From the NCBI RefSeq assembly GCF_910592395.1, contig NC_088310.1, positions 2,981,501 through 3,045,500 on the forward strand: a DNA stretch of 64,000 bases, given 5' to 3'. The stretch is from Lineus longissimus. Its lineage: Eukaryota > Nemertea > Pilidiophora > Heteronemertea > Lineidae. The notes below the pieces were generated by a model. It was given only the letters and a program-made list of their open reading frames with translations. It had not been told where the DNA came from and did no database searches. Position numbers and translations under genes: made by a program. Positions 50,201 to 62,200 of the stretch are shown piece after piece. The first letter of the stretch is position 1. Every line of letters starts with the position of its first letter.

Positions 50201-53200
50201 TGAAGGCAAACTTCCCAAGTGACAGCTAAACTCACGAGCACAATGAAAAGGAAAGGCCATTTGATATATGTCAAAGTCTCATCCTTACTCAACCACCAAC
50301 CCAAAGTTATAATCTGAAGTTATTGCGGTTAGAATATCATGCACTTGCACATATTCTACACCATTTACATCTTGTTAATACGGACTCTTAAGATTTACCT
50401 AGCTTCATTACTTTGACAGTCTTTATCACATATAAATCAGGGTCAAAAGCTGAAACTGAGAATATCACCAATATTACACACATAAAACTTATTTTTCATC
50501 GTGTGCTGTGTTTTTTAAAAATGGCCTTGCACAGAAAAACCCCAAATAAAACACCTTTTTTTTAATAATTTTTATGACGTCTACAAAATGCAAAGAGAAT
50601 TCAAGAGTTTTGATATCTTTTGTTGCAGATTAGCAAACATTTTGTAAGGAACACAATGAAAATCACAAAACAATTATTCAGGGATTATAGTCCTGGTGTC
50701 AGAAAATCATGGTATTATAATTCATTAGAAACGATACCATTTTTGGAAGAATTGCCATTCTGAAAGGGGCTGAAGCAGGAGGGGGATGTTGTGATATATA
50801 CAATAGAGATAGGATACTTTAAATAGATACAATAGTTATTTTGTTAAATCGCTTATTGAAGCACTGCATGGTCGGATCTAAAATGTCATTTTCAGCCAGG
50901 TTCAGGTAGAAGAAAACAACAGCTTTCTAGGATTGACTTACGTATCACTTTAAATCCTACAATATTTCAACAATGAATTTTATTCAGAGATAGGAGAGCA
51001 TTTTTACAAGTAAAATGAGGTTTGAACTCTTGCAGATCCCCTTTGAAATATTCAGCTTCCACTTAATACAAAGTCATGAAAATGCGGAACAGATTACCAA
51101 TTTCTATCATGTTGAACATTGGGTTACATAATCTGACAGAGTAAGCATTGGTTCTGACTTCCGAAAATATATGCTCTGAGCAGTCACTTAATAATCCAGC
51201 CTAGCTTAAAATAAACTTTCAACTTTCAATTGAACTGAATTCAGATCATATTTCTCTATTGGTACACATGCAGTTTGCAAATGAGGTTAGAAGATTCCTC
51301 AAAACTAACTACTGCAAGAAGCAGCATTGCAGAAATAAAAGGCACTGTTAACTGTTTACAGTCATAAACCTTCATTTATCTTTAAACCCGAAAACCTAAA
51401 ACTAGAAAGCACCTGAACACTTCCAGGTCTACATTAACGAAGCAGTAACAAAAAATATATAAAAACATAAGGCTGCATGCAAATAAAGACTACGAAAAAA
51501 ACCAATGAAGCGTAGTGGAAGTTATCTTCGGCCAGCATTAAATTTACCAGCAAACTTACTCGTGTCTGTTGCCGATCGTGGGCGGCCATCTTCTGAAAGA
51601 GTCGGTGAGGTATCCTCGGGCTTTCCTACACCAGCCCGAGCCTCGGCGATCAACTTCCTTGCCCGTTCCCGAAGATGTTTTTGGCGTTCTTCATCTTTCT
51701 ATAAGAACAAAGAGAGAGGATACTCATGACAGTAGTACACACATTTGACACCAAAGAGCCAAAAGGGGTCAAAATGGAAATAAAGGTACATTTTAATAGG
51801 CTGAAGTGTTTACCATTTCTGCTAAGGAATGGTCTAATTTCAAGGACATAATCCTTACCTCAGCACCACTAAACTTCTGTACTGGACCTCCAGCAGTAGG
51901 GGTGTCAGGTGTGACCATGCTAGCACCTTTGAGGGCAGCATCCCTCCTGGCCTGTTCAAGGAGAAGGCGGGCCCGCTCTTTGAGTTCCTCATGGCGACTA
52001 CGAGGCTTCTGAAAAGATAACCACAAAATTCCCTTTTAAGATTTTTTTGGAATACTACATTGTTTTTGTCAATTTTTATTGGGTTTTTTCTTTTTCTTTT
52101 TCTCTTCTGTTTTACGTTTTGTGCACAAAGTTTCCTCCGTTTTCTTCACCCTCCATCAAACTACACGCACATCTCGACTTTGCCGTGCACTTGGCCATAT
52201 ATCGTCAACGCCATCATAATCCTAAATCCGAAGACGAGAGAACGAAATGATACACGGATTATCACTCCTTTGACATCTTATACGGTTACCATGGAAACAA
52301 AGTAGTGTCATATTCTTCATAAGTATGAAATGATCCGCTGGCAAGAGGGATATTGATAATCCCAACCTGGGCAAAATTTGCCAACAGTCAGAGATTGTGG
52401 GCAGACAAACAATTTATCCACAATATGCCCAAAAATGTAACTAATTATGGAACAATTAGTTAAGTTAGTACGACATTCCTAATTCTTTTTAAAAACTTCG
52501 ATGCATGAAAAACAAAGCATTTCTTTCAGGCAACTTTCACTTGAAACTAATACAATGTATTCGGTATGGATCGTCATAGTGACGATTGCCAGCGAATGGA
52601 TTAAATGAGAGCAATGAAACAAAACTATGGGTGGACAACCCCTTTAATAACAGAATATATTCTACTACAATGGGTCCAATATTGATATTGAGAGAGATAA
52701 TCCTGATTTAATTGAGTGATTATCCGTCACAACCAGTGCACATGACTGTATAATTGAACAACTTTTTAATCAATGGACGGGGACATATCATGAGCTGACA
52801 TCCAATAATTGATGCATCACAACCTTGTTTCATTTTCTGCTCTGATTTACAGAAACATTGGCAATATGAAAAGGAGGTTGAAGAACCTGGGACAAATGCC
52901 TCAACATGGATGGGACGGGATGTTTTTGTGTAACCTGTGATTATCATGCTGGCAAACCATGCAGATTCAGAAGGCTACAGGACATATAACAGAGGGCACA
53001 CTTTTGACTTTAAAACCGGTGAGATGCCATTCGAATCTCAGCATGCAGAAGAGCAGCTTGAATTAGATTTCTCAAATTTTTATGAAAAAAGCCCCATATA
53101 CCTTCATGGGCCAATGTGACAAAGGGGTCATTCAGTCCGTTTTGGGAGAAAAGCCTGTCTGGGTGCAAAAAGAAGATTCCAAGGAAAGTGAAAGAACAAA

Positions 53201-56200
53201 ATAAAGATTTATGATCCCAAGCTTTGGGATTATCTCTAAATCCTGGACTTAATTCAAGTTACTGTCCTCCAAAGGCCTAGGTTAAGCCTCTTAACGTATG
53301 GAGACAACTACTTGTACTCTCTGTTGTGTCACAAAAAGTTCTTCAAAGGAATATTTGTCTTTAGTTGAGTCTGTTGTATTTCTTGTTCGGCCAGGTCAAA
53401 ATTTGAATTTGTTTCTTGCCCAAACATTTTCTCAAAATCAGTGTTGGCATAAGTCAGTCTTTATTTTTCTTTTTTAATCTATTTTTCTTTTCTGAATGGA
53501 TACTCGGAAAAATACCAAAAAGTTTTATCCTAAAGACCATGGAAATGGTAGGGGTACCCTTGGGATATGGTGGATGAAATAGCCAATCACAGGGTAATAC
53601 AAATCAATACCCTGGTACGGGTACCCGGAAATGAACCAGAGCAATCAGTGGCCATTGCGTTCCCCGGACACGTTGTCGCGGCTCTGTCCTGTCTCTCTGT
53701 TTGCTTTCTGAGTCAGCGATAGAGAAACAGTCCAATTTTCCGACAAATTTGAAGGTTTTATTTGTTAGTTTACCAACGTTGTTGATCACTTTTCCCATCA
53801 GCCTCAAGACTGAAAATTCATTCGGGGAAAGAAACGGAAAACTTCTTTCAAACCAGCAGACTTCATTTCTGACTTAGCAACTACAGAAGGAAGAGATATT
53901 GTGACCACCAAACTGATCCGATTTTCAAATGAGGACTCAGCAAGGAGACCAGCAAGACTTTCCGAAATCTCAAACAGGAAGTTGGCCAACCAAACCAGAA
54001 GGCATGACACTGGACTTACCCGAGTCAGAACCCGCCGCAACGTACAAAATAAATCCACGCACCAAGAACCAAAAATGAGATATATTCCCAAATCGAACCA
54101 AAATCGAGTGAGCAATCCGACCAATAGACTAGTGAAACTGAAATGATGGGAAGGATACCCAGCCTGTTCTTTATATTTCATCGCCTCTAAGCCTACAAAA
54201 TGCAAAGCACCTTAGCTGCATGGCTCAAAGACAATAGCGCCCATGAGCAGATTTTCAGCTTATGCATCCGAAGCCTCCCTAGGCTTTGCCCATAAACCTC
54301 TCAAAGCTGCTTACCAACAAAGTAAAAAGGAAGATTTGCCAAATATAATACTCTGGACTCGAATTAAGGGACAATCCGTCCGACTTACAACTATACGACA
54401 TACGAGATTTGAGCCAAATATCTGAAAATCCTAGTTTTTAAAACCAAATAGAAACCTATTCAAAGTATAAGTTGCATATTCTGAGCCTACGATCTCGTGT
54501 TCACAAATTCCATTTCGATTGATAGCAGTTGTTTATCCAATTACTCAAGAAACTTTAACAAACGGCGCCTGAATCGGTAAAACTGATTGAAGCTGCTTAG
54601 TGCTAAGAAGATTGGCCGCCATGCGATGACGATCGCCTAGCGTTTGTCATGATTAGTTCCAAGCGATCGAGGCCCCCGACGTTTACTTTCTCTCAGCGGG
54701 ATTTGTCACCAACAGATGGACTAATCACTAAGCCAACATGCAAAGGTTAGACATACAGCAATCGCTGAGACCTTAAGGCAACTCAGGTGTCATCTCTACA
54801 TACACCCAAGCAAAAGGTGATATGTGAATGTAGAGCCACATGAGCTCTGCAGAAGGAACAAATTGATTCCCATACGCAATCAAGATCATAGGGAGAATTG
54901 AAATGAAACTAATCACGAGACAAGCCATCATGCAAAGGTGAGATATACAGCAATCATGGAAACAGAGTGTGACCCTGATACCCTGACCTCGAGAGATCAC
55001 TCAACTATTACTTTAGAGACGACTGTAAACAAGAAGTTCAAAAAGTATAATTCCTTGAAACATTTCATAAAATTTTTAAACACCGAGTAGGTATTACCAA
55101 TCAAAAACAACCAGACTGATATGATTTTGGAGAAAAAGAATTTCATTTTCCTAAAAGCTAAGAATCTAAACCACAACCATGCAAAAATATTCCCCCTCTA
55201 CTGATTATTCTGATAAAAGCCACTATCAGAACCATCTGTGGTTTATCGAGTAATTCCCTGTCAGCCCCATCCAGTATTAACCTGTTATGGAGGAATTTGT
55301 AGGCATTCTAAAAGCAAAATTGAATCAGGGACAATTAGGAAATGTGTACACTGGTAATTAGTACATCAGGCGTAGGGCGGTGTGGTGCATGAACAGTGGT
55401 GATGGCAGAGCACTTGTGAGGATTCTGGGAAAGAAATGAAAAATTCTTCATTTGACGATGGAACTCATCGACAGAATGTTATCTTTTAATTTTGAGATGT
55501 TTGCCAAATTAGGTATCTCAGAAATGTGCACAATGGTGTATTGAGTTAACCCTCAAAGGTACATGTGATAACTTCGAGAAGACAGACGAAACTTGAAACC
55601 GGTCTCAACCGATTTCACAAACAACAAGTTCATTGACGAGACAGGTCACAGAGGGGCTCTGCTCTTGTGAAAAGAAAGAGAGCTGACAATCCAGAAGTTT
55701 GTATGATAAATGTCCATTGAAATCTAAGGAATAAATAGCATTGTGAGTGTTAATACCTTCCCTGTTGTAGAAGTCAGACTTGGTAATTAGATGGTGCCGA
55801 TCAACCTGTATAACATGTGAAATAATAACAAATCACACTCAGAGCAACTGTTTACTTTCTCAATTTCAATTTCCTTTTCTTGAAAACTTTTCAGTAAACA
55901 TCAAGTCTGATCTCTCAAAGATTTCATTTTCAGGTTTATTCTTTGGAAACATCGGAAAGACCATCACCCCAAAAGCACTCAAATGAAGAACACAAAAGGA
56001 ATCCATGAAATGCAATAACAGATGTCATATGAAATGAGCAGCACCCAGCAGAGCAGCAACCACAATCAAAGTGACAGGCAGGGTTGAAGAAACCTTGTCG
56101 ATTTCCTCATCCTGAGCAAACACAACATTTTCTAGGTTTCCATTCCATCATGACTCGCGATAACGAGTAATTAAATGGTACCATTGCTGCGAACATTGCG

Positions 56201-59200
56201 ATGACAAACTAATATGGCTGCCCTGACAATGAAAAGATTCGACGGGAAATATTCGTGACCGATTCCATCAGCGATAAGAAATGAACGAAGGGGGATCGCA
56301 GTGACAGTAGATGATTCATTTGAGAGATAGAGATTTTCACCTGGGGAGCGATGTTCTCTTGGGAATTTGACAACACATGTAAGGTCCTCTCCTTCCAGCA
56401 ACCTGAGTCCCCATGTCATTTCTACAAGTCAATCTGGTCCCAGAATTTCATTGGATTGGAAGATGACGCATTTCATCGATGTTTCACTACATCACAGAGG
56501 CAAATCGTCAGCCTTTTTACCGTTTTCAAAAATGGCTGATATGTAGTGTGAAGTTTCGGCCATTTTATTTCAAATCAAAATTGCTATGAAAACTAATGAA
56601 ATTTCACTAAAACCAGACCCCAACCAACAGAAAGTTACTTCAACTCATCAACAACAAAAAAAGTTTGACAAAATCTATGGAACACAAAATGAGAAAATTA
56701 CACCAAAAAGTGACAATTTCACACTTTCTTTCTTAAAACGTTTCAATTCGGGAGGAAATTAAGCAGGATAGACAAACCATCAAACAGATTTTAATTAAAC
56801 TGCACAAGAAAAGGTAGAAATAACGAGCAATACGTTGCTAATTTCCGTGAAGTGCTAATCAAGACGCACATTTTCAAAACATAATCGACTTAAATCCTTA
56901 AGAACCTCGCGCAGCATATCGGTGGAAATTACTTCACTTTTCGACCAAAATCCTTAAGATCCTGCAAAGGATTATTCAAACTACAAAAGATTTTGAAATT
57001 TCATTACAGAAATAATCAGGGACATTGAAAGGAGATAATAGCCCATATAGAAAAGTATTAAGTTCTGGGAAAGGGTGATAATTGGTGTTTAGAAGTTGAG
57101 GATGAAGTTGCAATAACTGTATTCTAAGCAATTTATTATCAAGCTTGGAAAAAAATACTTAGTTTGTAAGTTAGACAGGATATGAATATGCCTGCTTCAA
57201 CAGATAATACTCATACCACTTCCCCGCAGAGGAATCTTGCTTTCTAAAATTCAATTTGTTGAGCACTTTTTCAACATTTTCGATCGTGGTGTTTGACGAA
57301 CCAAGAGCATCAATCCCAAAGTGAGGGAGTTCATGCCAACTCGACACAATCAAACTTTTCATTCACCTTTGAAAGCTTTCTTACAGACGTGGCATGGTCC
57401 TTCCAGACAGAAACCCAGTCACCAAGAAGCAGGAGAAGTTCCTTAAACTATCGACTAGAACAAAATTCAGCTTAGTGAGTTAAGTTTTACAGGCAAATTA
57501 AACATCTATCGAAAGCATGCTTCCTTAACGTTATGTAGATGCAAAATGGTACCAACAGCCGGGGTGCAAAACCTGGAGGTCATAAGTAAGCCATCCATCA
57601 CCAAACCATGCCAAAATCTTAGGACAGGCTCATGCTTATAAGGTATTAGTACCTCTTCTTCATGGACTAACTCAGGTGTATCACAGACGACTCCGTCCCC
57701 GCCATAATCAGAGTGCGGGACTGACGTGAAATCCATCGAGGTCTCCTCTTGCTGAGAAGATGCAATATTGGGGACCACCCCGATGACTGGAGTTTTGTCA
57801 GTCCCTGGAAGTTTTTCAGTATCGTTTGATACTGCGTCTCCCGATATCAACATATTATCACAAGAGGCATCACTCAGGTCATCGAACATGTCGACATCCA
57901 TGCTGTCGACGTTGTCAACATCCTCAAGCTCTTCGTCGTACTTATCACTTTCTGGCTATAAGACAACAAGACAAATGCAACAATTCACGATACAGCCACA
58001 TGCTTCGTATTCTTCATGAAACTGAAATAATGATCTTAACAAACAGAATTCCTTCCGATGGAGGCGATTTCAAAATCTTAACCATCACTCTCAATACAAC
58101 ACATCAGACAACAATTAACTACGATTTCCAACTAGTTTTCAATGCGAGACGTAAACACACGTCATTTGGCAGGCTATGCAAAGTATCAATGACGTCACAA
58201 AATGTCGTCAATGACGTCACAAAATGTCATTCAGCAGAGAAGGTGTGAAGATGCAGTGCATTGTACATGTACCTGTAGAGGTGTCAATGTGTGTAGTTGC
58301 TAGATGCTCAGTGCAAAAGACTAAATGTTGTGCAAAATGTTGCAAAGAAGTTGCAGAGAAAATTTGCTGCACTGTTGCGACAAGAACACATTTCCTCTTA
58401 CCTGGTCCCCAGAGGCAGAGTCTGGACTTGAAGGGGTAACTGGTGAGGTTGGCGTCCTCCGATCAGGAGTTGATCGTGTCGGGGAGATGGCAATATTTCG
58501 GTCAGCCTAAAAGATGAAACACACACATTTTTATAATCATCATCATCATCATCTATCAACCTACATGTATGTGGGATCTATTACTTGACCTGGCATAGAC
58601 ACAAAGGTACAATGGACCACAGCTTTTAGTCTCGACAAACAGCTTCTCTTCACAACAAGGTCCTATATACTATATAGAGCACCATGGTTGTAGCATGAAG
58701 CTAGGAGCAGATGACCACGAATTGTGAACAGGTTCAGCGCGGGGAAGCTGTTGGTAACCAGGTGCCGACCAACGAACAATACAGCAGAACTTTGAAACAA
58801 TTCGGACTCGACGGACAGCCAGTTGATCTCGAACAGATATCAGCCTTTAGTCCATGGAGAGATAACACCCACAAATTTGCCAAAATCTTTACCAGTTTGG
58901 TCCAAACGATCAGAAACATGACGAGCAGTCAAAAATTATAATCCGGTAACACAAAGTTAGAATAAGGCGTAAACTCCGTGGATCAAGTCAAAACGATAGA
59001 TCGTCAACAGTTAGTATACTAAGGAATGTATGTAATGCGTCTGCATCATACATGTATTTGTCATAAAACTCTTCTTTTTTCTCCAATAAGTCTCTTTTTC
59101 CTGTTGGTTTATAACAGGAACATGAACTTATGACGTATAATCTGTAGAGCAAGTAAGTACCAGACACATCCTCAACAGTTGGTACACTGAGGCATACATG

Positions 59201-62200
59201 TGTGTAATGCTTTGGCATATTTGTCATAACAATGTTTTTTCTCTCCAATAAGTTTCTTTTTCTTGTTGTTTTCTAACAATAGTAAGGCTGTGGCTTTCAT
59301 AGCCCAAAGGTCATCCTGTGTTAGCTTTAGACATCAAAGCCAATGCCAGGAATACAATGTCAAAGATTTTTTTTCCAAACTTGAAGCCCAGCTACTATTA
59401 CTTGCTGAATGATGGGCACAAGAAGAGGGGTTAACCAAATGAACCAACATATACCACCCATGCTGAAACAACCATTCATCACATAGCTCGCAATCAGTAT
59501 TTTTGAAAGAACGATATGTGAAATTTAGTAGGAAGATGTGTTGCCACGCACTAGAAACCAAAAGTGTCAGGTGAATTCTGAAACACCTAGTACATGTAAC
59601 ATCCATGGAAAATGTACAAGGGAAGACATCAAAGGAAAGGTGATTTTTTGTCCGATCATGACGCATGGTCTTCAGAAGATGAAGGAGGGATTTACGACAT
59701 GTTCAGAAGCCCAGCACGGGATTAAGCATTTTTAAATTTGTGGGATGATGCTTAAAGCTTCATGACAAGAGAAAGAGGACATCTTGTCAAATCTTTGTTT
59801 ATATACAGTTGGACCTCCCTTAGCAGACACTCTCTACTAATAACACCTTCTCTATGAAAGGACACTACATCTGCTCCCAAATTGGTCATTTCCATTGAAT
59901 TTGACCTCTATAATCAGGACACCTCTCTATTAAGGACAGCACTTGTGAGACCCAAGGCTGTCCTTAATAGGAAGGTTATTAAGCTCATGTATCATACAAC
60001 ACCATGAACTTAACCCATTGAACCCCAAGCTCCCTGACATACAGGTGACTAAATGCAGACAGGTATACAAGTGTTCCTTACCTCAGATGTTTGGTCTTGG
60101 TCTTGCTGTTCTTGTTTCCTTCTTTCTTCTCTCAGTTTCCTTCTCTCTTCCTTTCTGGCAGCTTTTGAAGATTCATCACTTCGAGGTGACCTGAAACCAA
60201 ATATCGCATTAACAGAATGGTATGATGAGTGCATGAGGTGTCACACAAAGTCATTTTATCTGTCTGATACCAAGTAACAGAACCCAAGGTATAGACAAAA
60301 TCGGCCAAAGTTGGCTTGTCTTTCACACTTCTGAGCTTCTATAAGCTCTGCCTGGACTTTGAGAATGCATTCTTGATATACCCAACTGTACTTGTGATAA
60401 TTTTCAAGCTATCTATCATACCTGTCACTTAATTTCTCCTCCGAACTTGCGTTCAAACTTTGACTAGATTGCACGATATCATTGTATGGACTCGGTAACT
60501 CCTCCTCGTCGGAATCAAACGGATTCATCAACTGTTTCCGCGTCATCAACGCCTTCATCTTCCGTGACCCGTCCGGTTGAGCATTTTCTTTCAACAGCGA
60601 CACACCTCTGTCCTTACTTATGGTAAAACTAGCACTAGTCGGTATTGACGGTTCCTCTGAACTCGAACGCGACTTTGCTGATATGTCACTGTCACTTTTT
60701 TCTTTCTTAAGCACATTCCGCTCATTTCGGCGTTCCAACGGGATTTCTTTTCCATACATTTCCTTTGAGATTTTCGAATTTAAATCCGAATCGAAGTCCC
60801 CAATCATGTACGTGCTCTCTTTTGTGTTTTTCCCAATTTGTTGCACCTCGAGAGTCTGCCCCGTGAAGTAGGAGCGCAGTTGGTAAAGATACGTCATCAC
60901 GCTAAGTTTGTCCGGCACAGTCAGCAGTACCATGTCTGAGGGTTCTATCACTTTGGGGACCCCACAGCGCGCAGCAGCATCAAATGCCTGGAAACAGAAT
61001 TGAAGACAACCTAGATATTTTATATCTTACATTGAATCCTAAGACAAGGACTCTCAGGCCTGGTCTGCCAACCCTTCCCACCATCCAAGGAGACAGGAAC
61101 ACCTCATATCAAGTTTTGGACAAAAGCTTATTGATAATCATCAATTTCAGTATGAAATTCAATGTGTTCACTGGATTCAAATTTACTGGAGACCATCTAC
61201 AGTTTCACCAGTGCCACTTCTCGAGGACTGACATTGCCTACACAACTTTTTCAGTCAACAAGTCATGGCCCTAAGTGATTCAATAAATGAGTCCAGCAAT
61301 ATGATGACACATCGTCCATTTCTTTCCTTCTCTCACCTTTTTATTGTTCCCTTTGATATCATGAGGGGACAGTGTATCAAAATCACTGCAAATAAATAAT
61401 TTATATTGTTAACCGGAGAAAACATGATAACTCATTTTTCATGAAAAGCACCCCTAGTTTTCTGACTCTCTACAAAAATATCACCACTTGACTAGTTTTC
61501 ACAACTTTATTGTGACCCGCAACGAAAAACTGACGACACAAATCAGAATAGATTTCCAGCACTTGCAGGAAGAAACCGGACAAATAACTGATGGCCGCTA
61601 CTCAATTAATTAACTTTTCATGCTACATTAACACCAGCCGGGATTTCTCGTCGCCGAGGTCAGAGTTCAGGAAAGAAACGAACACAGCCGTAATGTAGTG
61701 GAAGCGACTGAATTAATCAATTTCGCACATTTTCATCGCGGCAGAAATACAACGCACTAAACGATAATCCCCTGTTCTTGCATTGTTGTCACAATATTGT
61801 GACAAGGTGCTTGGACTAATCGACATATGGACACAGTTAGTGATTAGTTTACCCCCAGAATTAACCATCTATTCATAACAAAGTAATATTTCTTACAAGG
61901 CCAGGGTTCTTTGGACATGTTTTGTATTTTCATTTGCAATGTGACTTGTTGTCATGAATGAACAAATTATTCTTATCATTACAGTTTTGAAGGAGAACTA
62001 CACTAGTTACTACTACTACTGCTACTTGTGAAGTAGCATCCAAATATTCTTCTCATTTTTTGCTTCTTCCGGTTTTCTGCGCCATAAATGACCAAATCAT
62101 CATAACGCCTATGACCAACATCAGTAGTTCCAGAAAGCAATGATTCGAGCGAACAGAGGAAATGAGTAAATCCTCAAGATTAATCAACGCAAAAATCAAC

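Larger units (their letters stand above)
52009..57652 (-). other. Intron between EHBP1 exons 6 and 7 (about 5.6 kb)
   Basis: The borders are GTACTAA at 57,652 and CAG at 52,009. Vertebrate EHBP1 has a long Pro/Ser-rich linker at this point, so small extra exons could be hidden here. One weak candidate is at 55,757-55,805, and a two-copy duplication lies at 54.72-54.96 kb. Confidence 0.75.
58507..60081 (-). other. Intron between EHBP1 exons 4 and 5 (about 1.6 kb)
   Basis: The borders are GTAAGGAA at 60,081 and TAG at 58,507. It contains a CAT microsatellite near 58,540-58,553, a duplicated block at 59.00-59.28 kb and pogo-like MITE sequence at 59.81-60.00 kb. Confidence 0.85.

Noticed and set aside
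53804-54205. 133-codon minus-strand open frame with hydrophobic stretches
   Set aside because: Hydrophobic runs come from T-rich DNA; no homology and no splice support.
57171-57362. 63-codon minus frame ending in a Tyr/Leu-rich segment
   Set aside because: Considered as a linker exon or transposon fragment; no acceptor/donor pair with phase 0 and no recognisable family.
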